In this document: one piece after another, positions 1 to 11,455 of the stretch | Layout: every line of letters starts with the position of its first letter | Numbering within the stretch: position 1 is the first letter of the stretch | DNA from: Tetrahymena elliotti 4EA | Taxonomy: Eukaryota > Ciliophora > Oligohymenophorea > Hymenostomatida > Tetrahymenidae | Reading direction: 5' to 3' | DNA length: 64,000 nt | Assembly: GCA_000231825.2 (NCBI GenBank) | Contig: JH720298.1 | Coordinates: 1,394,814 to 1,458,813, forward strand | Position numbers and translations under genes: made by a program | Notes under the pieces: generated by a model | What the model was told of the DNA's origin: nothing | Database searches by the model: none | The model's input: the letters and a program-made list of their open reading frames with translations, nothing else

Positions 1-628
1 TAGGAATGATAGTAACCAATTTATTTTACTATCTCTAGAAAAAAAGGTTTAAATCTAAGTCTTAAATTTGTTGAAGGTTTATGAAAAAATGGTCAAACCC
101 ATCTAAAAATCTTCTACTCTCAGGAGTTTAAAAAGTAAATTTAAATTTAAGAGAAACCAGCTTCTTTAGGTTTTCTAGTTAAATTTTAAGTTTTTCTAAA
201 GACTGAAAATATTCTGTCTCAGGAACTGAAAACTCTAAATTCAAATGCTCTAAATCTTTTATACTTTTCAAAGAATTTTCAAGCCCAATTAAAAATTGAG
301 GCTATACCTAACATTTTTCTTGACTTTCTATCTAAATTTAAAGATATTTGAGTTTTTCTAAGTATTTTAAATTTTTACATAATTCTTCAATTTCTGTAAA
401 TGAAATTAAACTTTTATATCTGATACAAAAAGCTGTAAACTAATCATAATATTTAAGATTTTGAGCTAAATTGATAGAATTCTAAGAATTTAAATAGCTA
501 TCAATTGTAAGAACTTCGTTGTATTTTTAATTAACTTAAAATAAATCTAACTAACTTTTTTCCATCGAATCATCAAATTTAATATACTTTCCTTCTTAAA
601 ATATTTTTTAGTATTTAATTGAACTCAT
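1..628 (-). CDS. LRR-like protein, 3' end beyond window edge
   Basis: Partial gene of the leucine-rich family seen at this end of the window. The minus-strand frame is open through 209 codons from ATG 628 to the window edge when TAA/TAG are read as Gln, with no in-frame TGA. The protein begins MSSIKYQK and soon shows irregular leucine repeats such as SLKSIKDLEHLNLEF and LENLKKLVSLKF, the short-period L..L..L.L spacing of ciliate LRR-like proteins. No signal peptide, membrane segment or catalytic domain is visible. The start was chosen as the first Met before the A+T-rich leader; a further 5' exon cannot be excluded. LRR folds usually bind proteins, but the partner cannot be named. Confidence 0.7.
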
Positions 629-1168
629 TTTCAGTTAATTATAATAGTGTTTTTTTTATTTTTAAAGATCTCTATTTTTGAAAAAATTAATTATTTGATA
701 AATCTTAATATTAAAATATTTAGAAGTTTTAACATTGATTTCAAGTAATATAGAAAAATTTAAATATTATGAAAAGTAAAATAACTTTTTTTTAAATTTG
801 CTTTTTCCTCTTCCTATTTAATATTAAAATTATTTTTTAAGATATTCTTACATTATTTAAGAAATTCTTTTTAAAATAAAAATAATTTAAAGATTAAAAT
901 AAATATATTTCTATAAACCATTTAACAAACTCTTTTCAATCAAATCCCCTTTATGAAATTCTTTGAAGATGGAAAATACAATTCTTTAAAATTAAAAAAT
1001 TTAATTTTATAAATTTTGATGTAGTTTGTATGTTATTTCTTTTAGATAATGTAATTTGAATATTTTGTTTGATTTTACACAAATAAATTCATAAATTAAA
1101 ATAATATTTTATTTTTAAAATAAATACTGACATAAACATTATAAATTGATTAAATTTAGATATGTTAT
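629..1168. other. Spacer between two LRR-like genes
   Basis: A+T-rich spacer of about 540 bp lying 5' of the partial gene and 3' of the complete one, both on the minus strand. It should hold the upstream gene's 3' UTR and the downstream gene's promoter. No motif was recognised. Confidence 0.5.
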
Positions 1169-3001
1169 TCAGGCTATATCTACTAATCTGAGGTGCTTTC
1201 TCATTAAGTAAGACTTTTAAATGTTAACATTTTCAAAAAATGTAGAAAACTTTCTAAGCTTTTTTAAATTTTTGACAAGAGATTGATACAATTTTCTTAG
1301 GATAATTTATTAATGCTCAGCCTCTACATCAATCATGAAGTGAAAACCTAATAATTCATTCAAGTTTGAAATTGCTTCAACAAAATTATCTCCTTACTCT
1401 CTATTTAAGAAAAATAAACCTTGCTCAAAATTAAGTTTTGTTAGGTAGATCTCTAAATTTCTAAGTTTTTTCAAGCATTTAAAACTCTCTATTAATGGTT
1501 GTAAACTAAAATTACTTGATAGTTAATCAAAGTTAATAAATAGAGTTTCAAGATTTACCAAATATTTAAGACTCTTCATTATCTATCCAATATTCTAATA
1601 TTAACTTTCTCCAAAGCTTAAATTTAAAATCTTTAGATTTTACAAGCCTTAAAAGCATTCATTTAAGTTATCAATAGTTTAAAAGTTTAAATTAATGAGC
1701 AAAGTTAACTAGTCTAATTAATTTAATTATGTTAAACAAGTGAAGAAGTCATTAATGATAATATTTTAATCATGAATTTAAAAAGAAAGAGTTAAATCCT
1801 TTACATTTTTCATTGACATAAGAGCTTTTTCTAAATATCTTAAACCCTATTGATCATCTTATTATTCAAATTATAAGCTAATTTTTGTGAAATTTTAGTT
1901 ATTCTCTAAATAACTTTGTAAATTTTTGAATCCATCCACTTTTAAACCAGAAAGAAGCAATGATAATTCATTTAAATTTTTAAAGCGATAAAAATTTTCA
2001 TCAAAAGCAAAAATTCTTTATTAAGGAATAAAATATTAGTTTTTCAGTTAAAGTTTTAATTTTTTAAGGTTTGAAACTTAATTAAGACTTTCTCCTATTG
2101 AAAGTTGTTTATTTGATTAGTTTCTTAAATTGAGGTTTAAACATATCTCTAGCTCTTCAAGAGTTTAAATAGAAATGATTGAGTTAATAAAGTGAAATAT
2201 TGCTTCAAATTCTTCCTTATAATAAAAATTAACTTTAAAATTAACAATATTCTTCAATGTTAAAATAGAAAGATTTAATTCATTCAAACTACTTTCAGAC
2301 ATACTCAAATTTTCATCCATAAATATATGGAGCTTCTTCAGATTTTTCAAAAATTTCAAATTTTGAGATAAATATTTTATTTATTAATCGTTATTAAATA
2401 AATCACAATAATAAAAACCTATTTATAAAATATCAAGGTTTTCCAACTATGCAAATGAATTAAAAATTTATTTGAAAATTACTGGTTTACACAAGCTCTC
2501 ACATATGTTGATTTTCAATTACTATAATTATTACAAGCTAGCTAAGCCAATGGATAGATCCTAAATTAGATTTTCTTGAAGATTTTCTGAAGAATCAATT
2601 TGAAGATTAAAGTATTTTAAAAATTTAAGAGATTGTAATCCTTTTCCAATACAGGAAAGTGATTATGATAGATTTTATTGTTGTTCTTATTTACAAATAT
2701 TTAGAGATAAGAAAGTTAAGTCTTACAAAAAGCTAAGACTTTAAGCAAACTCATTAAAAGCAAGGTAATCAGATTAACTATAATATTTGAATAATAAATT
2801 CAAACCTTTTAAATGCTGCAAATATCGAAATTGTTAGAGTAAAAATTAACATTTAGAAGAATTTAATTCACATATAACTTATAAATTTGTATGATATTTT
2901 TAATTTTCAATCATTTAAGTAATCTAACTTTCTTCATATTATTCTTAAAGTTTAACTACATGCTTTTCTTATTCAAATGATTTTTCGTAACAAGCATCCA
3001 T
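1169..3001 (-). CDS. LRR-like protein, 610 aa, single exon
   Basis: Every TCA in this interval was checked for phase on the minus strand. None falls in the reading frame between ATG 3001 and TGA 1169-1171, so 610 codons are open with TAA/TAG as Gln. In DNA this A+T-rich that is strong evidence of coding. The protein starts MDACYEKSFEQEK and then carries leucine-spaced segments throughout, for example ILTLKNIVNFKVNF and SLNQVSNLKKLKL, typical of a short irregular LRR solenoid. There is no signal peptide or transmembrane helix, so it is probably cytosolic. It is a paralogue-like neighbour of the genes on either side and is co-directional with them. A function beyond likely protein binding cannot be assigned. 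Confidence 0.85.
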
Positions 3002-3448
3002 CAGTTCTTACTTTTAGCCTTTTTGTTTTTTTTATTTTATTTTTTAATAGAAATTCAATTAAAAATATCTTTATTTCATTCAATTAACTAAAATAGAAAC
3101 AATTAAAAGAAAATAATCAATTTAAATTTAGATTTAACAAATTTATCTTCTTATTTTATTTTTAATATTTTATAAAAAATTCTTCTAATACATAAATTTT
3201 TCTTTTTCATTTTCTAATTTATTTTTATTTTGAAATCAAACTTTCAAATTAAGAATATTTTTTGTAAGTCATTTTGGAATTTTAGATAATTAGGAATTAT
3301 TTAAAGTATTTAGAGTATTTATTAAAATAATTTAAGATAAGAATTAAAATTCAAAAACTTATTTTATTTGTATTTAAGATAAATAAATAACAACAAAATT
3401 AACAAAAATAATAAAAACTTAAAGAAATTTAGACAAATTAAATTTTTT
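3002..3448. other. Spacer between LRR-like genes
   Basis: About 450 bp of A+T-rich sequence with poly-T and poly-A runs between the start of the 610-aa gene and the TGA of the next LRR-like gene. It presumably holds a promoter and a 3' UTR. No specific element was recognised. Confidence 0.5.
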
Positions 3449-4712
3449 TCAAGAATCATAATTAAAATAAACTAACTTCCTTTATTTGTAAATTCTATAC
3501 AAGGAACGAAGTTTTTATCCCTTGATAATTGCAAGATATTGTAAATTAACAATATTCTAAATTGCTGAAGAAGTCTTCAATGAATTAACTAGTAAGGTTT
3601 TCAACCATTATTTGATTTGATGTTAATTATTCTAGTTTTTATAGATTTTTAAAGAAAATTGACAATTATTAATCTTCACTAACTTCTATATTTTTAAGAT
3701 CGAACCTAAACTATTTAAGGTGATTTATATTTTAGATTTATTTACCAAATTTAAGATTCGAGTTTTAATGTATACTTTAAAGCTCAAAATTTAGTATTTT
3801 AATTGATTATTACTTGCAATATTTTCACCTAAAGTTATTTCCTTTTCAATATCAAAAATAATCAAATGAGTTTCTAGTTGTTCCAAAGAATTGATTGAAA
3901 GAAATTTGTCATAAAATTCAGAGAATTTGATTCCTTTGAGGCTCATTTGATTTACATTTAAATAAATTTGAGCTAAGTTTTTCAAAGATTCAACAGATTT
4001 TACAAAGCTATATAATCAAAAGAATAATATTTGATTGGATTATTTACAGTTAATTTTAAATCCTTAAGTTTCAAGAAATCAGATAAGTTAATAATATGAT
4101 TTTAAGGGCTCATTGTTTTTTTCTTCTTTCTTCTCTTACTGTACTGGATATTTAGTGAGATTCATAGATAACTCAATCAATTCTTTAGTTAAGCATAATA
4201 AAATTAACTTAATCAAGTCTTCTTCAAACTAGTAAAATATGAACATAGAAATTTGGAATATTTCTAAATATTTCAAAGAACTAAGTCCTTTTGTTAAATT
4301 ATTTGCTCCTTCTTCACTAAATAGATTCATATTCCCAAAATTTAATTAGAGATCTTACAAATTATTTAATTTATATAAAGTATCACCTAATTCTATGAAT
4401 ATTCTTGCTGAATAAGAATCATCAGCTTATCTTTCCAGTGTTAAGTTTAATTTAGTTAATTTGCTAAAGCATTATACTTACTTAGCAAGCAAAGACAAAG
4501 GCTATGAAATCAAAATAGATTTTTTAGCAACTTCTATTCCGAATTCAGTTAAATTTACAAAATTTTTTAATTTTTCTATCAAAATTAAAAATTAATCATT
4601 TTCTAAACTTGAAGAAATGAAAACAGATTTTTCAAATATTAAACTTTTAATAATATTTTCTAACTAATTTTCTTTATGGTTTATGGGAAGAAAGAAGTTT
4701 AATTTATTTTCT
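3449..4712 (-). pseudogene. LRR-like gene with disturbed frame (pseudogene or multi-exon)
   Basis: Minus-strand leucine-rich coding sequence ends at TGA 3449-3451. The frame is open from there up to 4016-4018, where it meets TGA. A second open stretch in the same frame runs from about 4082 to 4712 and includes LQDLQLNFGNMNLF and KYLEIFQISMF. Between them, a different frame reads like the same protein (FLKLKDLKLTV) for about 100 bp. Two compensating frameshifts would explain this. Alternatively a 132-nt intron (4008-4139, GTAAGAG..ATATAG) would restore the frame, although its interior looks coding. No Met opens the upstream frame; AG sites near 4712 suggest a missing 5' exon. It is a paralogue of the two genes downstream on the same strand. 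Confidence 0.5.
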
Positions 4713-4714
4713 AT

Positions 4715-7700
4715 TCATTTCTATTAAAAAATATTTAAAATGATTAAAATGTTAGTTTTTTTCTTGATTTACTTTTTTTTTTATTTCCTTTAGGATTTTT
4801 CTAATTAACAATTTTAATTCAACAGTGCTAATAATTGGATGAAAGGTTTCAACTTTTTTTCCAATGAATTTTCTTAAAAGCCTCTTAAAATTCTTAAAAA
4901 TCTATAAACAAAAATACTTTTCAAATTTAAAAATAAAGAAAATATTTGTGATACTTATTAATGTATTTTCCATAAAATTTAGATTGAATTTATATTTGGA
5001 GAATTAATTGTTTCTACAATTTTTAGATTTTCGGAGTCTAAATTTTTTTTTTCTACTTTTTACACTATGCCCACTGTTTTATTGGCTATGATTTTAAATT
5101 AGATTTTTAATAAAGATTTAATACTTTTATTTCTCTATACTTAATCTATTGATTATTTCATATGCAGAATTATTTGTAAATCTGATGTTCTTCAAAGTGA
5201 GAGATGAAACATTAACAACTCAATAAGGTATAAGTTGAAACCACTTAAAAACAATTTAAAATAAAATTTAGTTCAAAATTTATTTAATATGACAAAGTCC
5301 ATAAAAATAATAATAATTGTTTAATTTATCTTGAAAATATTGTAAATATATTTTGCTATCAATCCGAATAAAATAAGAAGATAGATACCCATTACTTTTC
5401 ATCATTAAACTTTGACATATTTTTATTTAAATTTTTCTTAATAATCTAAATAAATTAATTACATCCATTCCAAGGGAAAAATATTTAGCAGATGTTGAGA
5501 GGTAAAAATTAATTAGATAGCTAAATTTGCTCTTAATATGAAAATAAATATTTTTGTTTAATTTTAAACTTAAAGAAAAAAATTAATTTTTCTATTAGGA
5601 AATAAGAAGCTGGCTTTGGAAAAATTTTTTTAAATTAAATGTGATCCCTAAACGAATTACTTATTTTAATTCAAATAATGAAATTCAATAAAAATAAAAT
5701 ATAGTATTAATTTAGTTTAATTTGGGTGTATGTATAATTGTTATGAAGTGAAGAAATAATATAATTAAGATATCTATTCTTCAAAAACAATTAGAAAAAA
5801 ACAATTGAAGAATATGAAAAATAAGAAAGAATGATTAGAAAAATATCTTTCTATAAACCAAAAGTGAGAAATATTTACTGACAGATATGGTTAAAATATT
5901 TAATAATCAATTAGATTTTGGTTGATAAAATATGCATAAAATAATTGCTTTCTCCTATTATTGTGTCATACATAGTAGGAAATTCTAACAAAATAAAATT
6001 TATTAATATATAGAATAACTAACTCTCTTAACGTAAAAACAAGTTAGTTTTTTTTATTTTAACAGAGTAGTTTGATTGAGTAAATGAAATAAGTAAGAGA
6101 GAAGTTAATTAAGAAATATTTCAGTAAAAATACTGCTTGAATAGATTATATTTTTAATTAAATTTCAGTCGTAATAAATAGAAGAATTTTATTAGTGTTG
6201 AAAGTAGTATGTATTTTGTGCTGGCAAAAATACTAAATTCTTAAAGCAAATAGATTAATATAAATTGATTCTATGTTTCATTATTAGCAAACAAACATTT
6301 GTCAATAAATATATTTAAAATTAAATTTGATTCCAGTGATCTATGGATCTATCTATCTTTTCACCAAGATCTCTATCAGAAATTTGTTGATTAAAAAAAT
6401 TGATCTAGGAATTTATTTTTTTGTTACAATAGATCGCTTTGGAAGAAAGTTGTTTTGATTAATTTTATAAAAAAATAAGAAAATTGTTGGTAATTCACTA
6501 AATTGAAATGTATTCTAGCATTGATTTTTTAATTAATTTTCCAGTAATTATTTGCAGTTTAGTTTCTACCAGATTTTTTATAAATTTAAAATTTTCTTAA
6601 ATTAGTCATACTATTTCTCTCTTTTCTTTTTTTGTTTTTGATGTGGTCATTCCTTATCAGCTACAATAAAAAGAAAATAATATTTAAATCGTCACTAAAA
6701 GAATAAAATTTTTACTTAATTTTAACATAAAAGATTAACACAAAGATCTGAAAAGGATCAGCTACTCTAGAACAAAATCTTAATGAACTAAAATTACATT
6801 TAAAATCTATTTGCTTTGTTCTAAATACTAAAACTTAATTTATGAGAATGAATGCTTGAAGATTATATTGTAAAGTGAATTATCAGAATAACTATTAAGA
6901 AAATATCCGTTCTATTTATGATCAGTAGAATTTTATGAGATTAAAAACTAACTTAAATACATAATTTATTTTTTTTTATTACATTCTATTAACAATTCAA
7001 GCTAGATAGTTATTTTATTAGTATAATTATTCTTTTGTATATTTCTTAATAAAATAAATTAGAATTAAAATTAAATTTATCTATTCATTTCTCAACTTAT
7101 CTTTCATTTGTTTATTTACTTAGTCAGTCTTTTTCTTAAGAAGAAATCAATTTATTTTTTTCTTTTTTTAGATTTAAAATGGGAATTTCCTCAGATAATA
7201 AAATTATTCATTTAAATATGGTATTGTTAAAAAAAATATTTTAGCCAGAAAAGAAGATTTAAAATTGGAGTTCTTTAAATTTTATTCAGGATAAAATAAT
7301 GATTGATTATGGGGGTTTGTTTGTTTGTTTGTTGATTTGATGGAGCAAACCTAAATTTAATGAATGATGAAATTAATTTAATGTTTGGGAAAAAGATTTG
7401 TTTTGAATAGGAAGTGTTTTCTATTAATTTTTTGTCCTTTCTTTCTTCTTGAGTGAAGCTAATAATTAAATCAAAAGACAGTAGCTTCAGTAAAAAAATC
7501 ATCAAAGTAGATTAATTTAGAAAGGTTACAAAATAAAAAAAGAGAGGCAAAATCAATCTAAATTAAGGTAACTCAAGCTATTCTATGTCCTCTAATTTTC
7601 ACAAAATATTTAAAAAAAATTATCAGTGGTGAGTATGTTTAGTTCTAGATATTAAAAAAATGCATCAACATCAGATTTTTTGCTAAATATTTTCAAAATC

Positions 7701-10700
7701 TAGGCAAAATCGATCAAAGATTTAAATTATCTCTTTGTTTATATGTGTGATAAAAAATTAATTCAAGTATTTTTGGAAGAAAAGATATTTAAATTTAAAT
7801 GGAATTTCCATTCACTATTTCTAGGGTTTTAAAATATATTTCCATCTACAAAAATTGTTTTTTTAAAGGGTAGATAAATGTTTTTGTTTCACCAAATTGA
7901 AGTTTATTTTTAGAAAAATCTTATTGAAAATTAGCTAGAAAATTGCTATCTAATAGTAAATTTAAATTTGTAAATTAAAAAGGATTTCTTGTTTTTGAGT
8001 AGGTTTAGTTAAGTAATATATGATTTATTTTAGTAATTAGATTGATCTAATTTCTAACAATCATACATAGGTTGATTTTTAGACTAATATAATAAGGGAA
8101 TTTATATTCTTTTTGATACAATTTACTAAAAGATACTACATATCTATTTAATTAAGGTATTTTTAAATATCATAAAATATTTATATGCTAGTTTATGAGT
8201 TCAAATAAAAATAATTTTGTTGAGATTGCTGAAAGAACAAATGGATATTTCTAGACCCTTTAGAATATATTTGAAGATCCTTAGAATAGAAATATTTGAT
8301 GAAATTACAAAATGAAAATATTTATTCTACCTTATTTGTTTGATCTATCAAATAGAAATAAATTTTAGTAAAAGAAATATATTTTTAAATAATCAAGTAT
8401 TTTATTTGTTTTTCTGCTAAAAATCTTGAGAAGAAATAAATATTGTAAGATTATAATAAAAAATTATTATGAAGAGGCAATTGAATGATAAAAGTGCTCA
8501 TATAAAATTGTGATTAGAAAATTAATAAAATAGTTAGATAAGTAATTGTAATATTGAATGACTAATTAGTAATTTATTTAGAATTTTGTATTAAATTTAT
8601 AAGTATTTAATTTACTGCTAAAACGCTTATCAGGTAGGTTAAAAATTAAAATAGAAAGAAATTTAAAGAGATAATACAAGAAATTTATTAATTGAGAAAA
8701 GAATTTTAGAATAGAAATAATATTAGGCTCTTTAAGTATCTATTTCTCGATTTTATTCATATCTTTTCAGTTTTATTTAAATTGGTGTTTAATTACAATC
8801 AAATTTTCATTCTAAAATCAATATTAAAAGTATATTAATTCTGGTCATGTTTTGGCTTAAGGATAGAAAGACTGGTGAAATTTGTCTTTTTAAATTAATT
8901 AAAAAATGAATGAATGAATGATGATGGTTCATGGAATATCTTTTTTTATTTGTTGCTGGTTTTGGTTTTGAATGAATTTGATTTGAGGTAAGTTAGCGAG
9001 TGGATTTTTTGATTTTATTAAGAGGTTTAATTGCCAATAAAATTAACATAAGTCGATAAATTACTCTATATTGGTAAATGACATTCGGCCTAGTTTTCCT
9101 AGATAAGAATTGTTAATTATTTATTCTAACGCAAGTATTTATCATTTTCTATACCAAATTAATGTATTTTTCTGAGTAAATCTTTTTTGATTTTAAAATG
9201 GTCTTTGTAGGTGATAAAAATTCTAACAAAAACCATAACATGTCCAATTTACCTGTGAAGCTAATCAAACAAAATTAGTAAAAAATAAAGGTGGGTTCAG
9301 CTTATTTCTTTAAGCATTGCATTTTTACTTTTTAATTTTGGAGTGATGAAGCAAATCTTTGTTTGTTTGGTTTACCATCAACTAATTTTTAATTTAAGCG
9401 CTCTCGTTTTTATTAGGATTTAGTTAGATAATTTTGAGAATTATGAGCAATAAAATTTAGAAAATTACTGCTAATGATTGTATAAATAAGGTCTAAACTT
9501 AATTTAATATTTCAAGTAATTCATAAATTTATTTTGGAATAGAGGGAATATGAATGTTTTGCTATAGATAATTCTTAGATCTTTCTACAAAAATTAAACT
9601 TTACTTCACGAGTAGATAGATAGACTATGAAAAAAGCTAATTATAGTACATATGGCAGTGATTATTAAAAATTACAATTATTGTTGAATTGGTTTAAAAA
9701 AATGAAAAGAAAAATATAAGGTGTAAAAATAAATAAATACTTTTGTTTGGAGTCTTACTCTATAAGATTTCTGATGTAATGTACTCAATCAATATCTTAA
9801 TTAAAAATTATGCTATATGCCTGAGTTTAAAAGGTGGAACAAAGCAAACAAAAAAAACAAAGAATGAAATAAAATTATAGTATAAATGAGGATAGACATA
9901 GACAGATCACACACTATATTTCAAAATAAAATTTGGTGAAAAATAGAGCAAAAATTAAATGGGAAAATGCACAAAAGTTTTGATTGAATGAATAAGCAAC
10001 TAACTAAGTAACTAAAAATGAGGAATTAAAATTAAAACTATTAGTAAGCAAAATCATATACATCTAATTCTTACTAAGCATTTCTGTCTCAAATTTATCA
10101 ATTAATTAATTGTCAATAAATGAATGAATGAATGACAAAACTAAACAAAAATGAAAACAAGTAAATAAGGTGAGCTGAATAATCTAGAGAGAATACGGGC
10201 TTATTAATTAATTTATAGATAATTTATGATATCAGTCAATGCTTATGAGTGCAAGTACTCGCATGTATCTCTAAATATAGAGTTTGAATGTAAGTCTTTA
10301 AAACAAAGAGAAACTCAAAATTAAAGCAAAAAACAAAGAAAAGAAAGAAAATTCCTTTGAAAGGCTTAAACTAAGTAATAAGAACATCAAACAATAAGTA
10401 AGCAAGCAAAAAAAGAAGAATGTGAGTTAAGATTAATAAAAATTTAATAAATATTGGAATTGCGAGATAAACAAGATATTAATATAACCAAACAAACTAA
10501 ATATTTAAAAAGAGAGAGAGAAAGAGTAAGAATGAGGGGGCTTGACTGACTCTCTTGAAGTTGAAAAATATTAATCAAATATACAAGTAAGCAAGCAAGA
10601 AAGCTAAGCAAATCAGAGTTAAAAATATTTGTATTCTAAAACCTATACCTAATTAAACTCTATTAATCCCCAAAATATGCTGCATCAATTGTAATTTTTG

Positions 10701-11187
10701 GCATCAATCTATTTATTGTTATCAAAAATAGATTGATTGATTGACTTAATTATTATTTATTAATTGATAGATAGATAGATAATAACTTCTTTTTGTATTT
10801 CTTTTTTTGATTGAATTTTTTATTTATTTTTTTTGTTTGATTGATTGAAAACTTGTTATTAAGTTTTTGTTTGTTTGTTTGTTAAGGAGAATGAACCTAA
10901 TAATTTATTAGCTGATTGAGTGATACTAAGTAAATTATTTGTTTGCCCTTTTGAGTGTTTTGTTTGTTTGTTTATTTGCTTTACAATTAATAAATCATTT
11001 GCTTAAAAAATTTAATTAATTGATAGGTAGGTAGGTAGGTCTATTGATTGATTGACTAATCTTAGATTTTAAGAAATACTGATTTAAGGTTGTGTGAAAC
11101 ATACATATATTTTTTAATATACATAAATTGACATATAAATTAATTTAGATAACTCTTTAAAACTACTTCTTCAGACTATTTAATTGA
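4715..11187. other. Long region without a recognised gene
   Basis: About 6.5 kb of very A+T-rich DNA. I saw no long TGA-free frame with coding-like composition on either strand, although not every frame was checked exhaustively. It holds many short tetranucleotide tracts: TTTG near 7317-7332 and 10868-10883, GAAT near 8908 and 10121, GATT near 10731, GATA near 10767, an AG-rich tract near 10511, and TAGG near 11023-11041. The 5' exon of the preceding LRR-like gene could lie at its left end. Confidence 0.4.
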
Positions 11188-11337
11188 TTGCCGCTAAAGA
11201 AGCAGGCGCCATTACAAAGATAAATTACAACACAGCGTGATACGATTATTCTGAAGACTATCGCTAGCTTATTCAGAGCATATCTTAAATAAAGGATTGT
11301 ATTTTTAGGAGCAGCTGCTTTGAATCAAAAAAATAAT
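11188..11337 (+). other. GC-elevated, coding-like island upstream of the TBC gene
   Basis: This stretch is much less A+T-rich than its surroundings. One plus-strand frame is open from just after TGA 11185-11187 to TGA 11338-11340 and encodes protein-like sequence (for example LPLKKQAPLQRQ, later RIVFLGAAALN). It contains no ATG. It could be an upstream exon of the TBC gene, but I could not find a phase-compatible splice to the open frame that begins at 11345. A structured non-coding RNA is the alternative; no family was recognised. Confidence 0.35.
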
Positions 11338-11455
11338 TGATTGAAGATTAGCTGATTAATTCATAAACAAACATAACATACAAAAAAATATTCAATTTTT
11401 GCAAACTTTAGATAAGAAAATATCAAGTCAATACAGAATAAAGCACAATTTTCAA

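Noticed and set aside
11188..11337. tRNA, spliceosomal snRNA or telomerase RNA at the GC-elevated island
   Set aside because: No cloverleaf, box A/B, or recognisable snRNA or telomerase template was found. Short resemblances were too weak to count.
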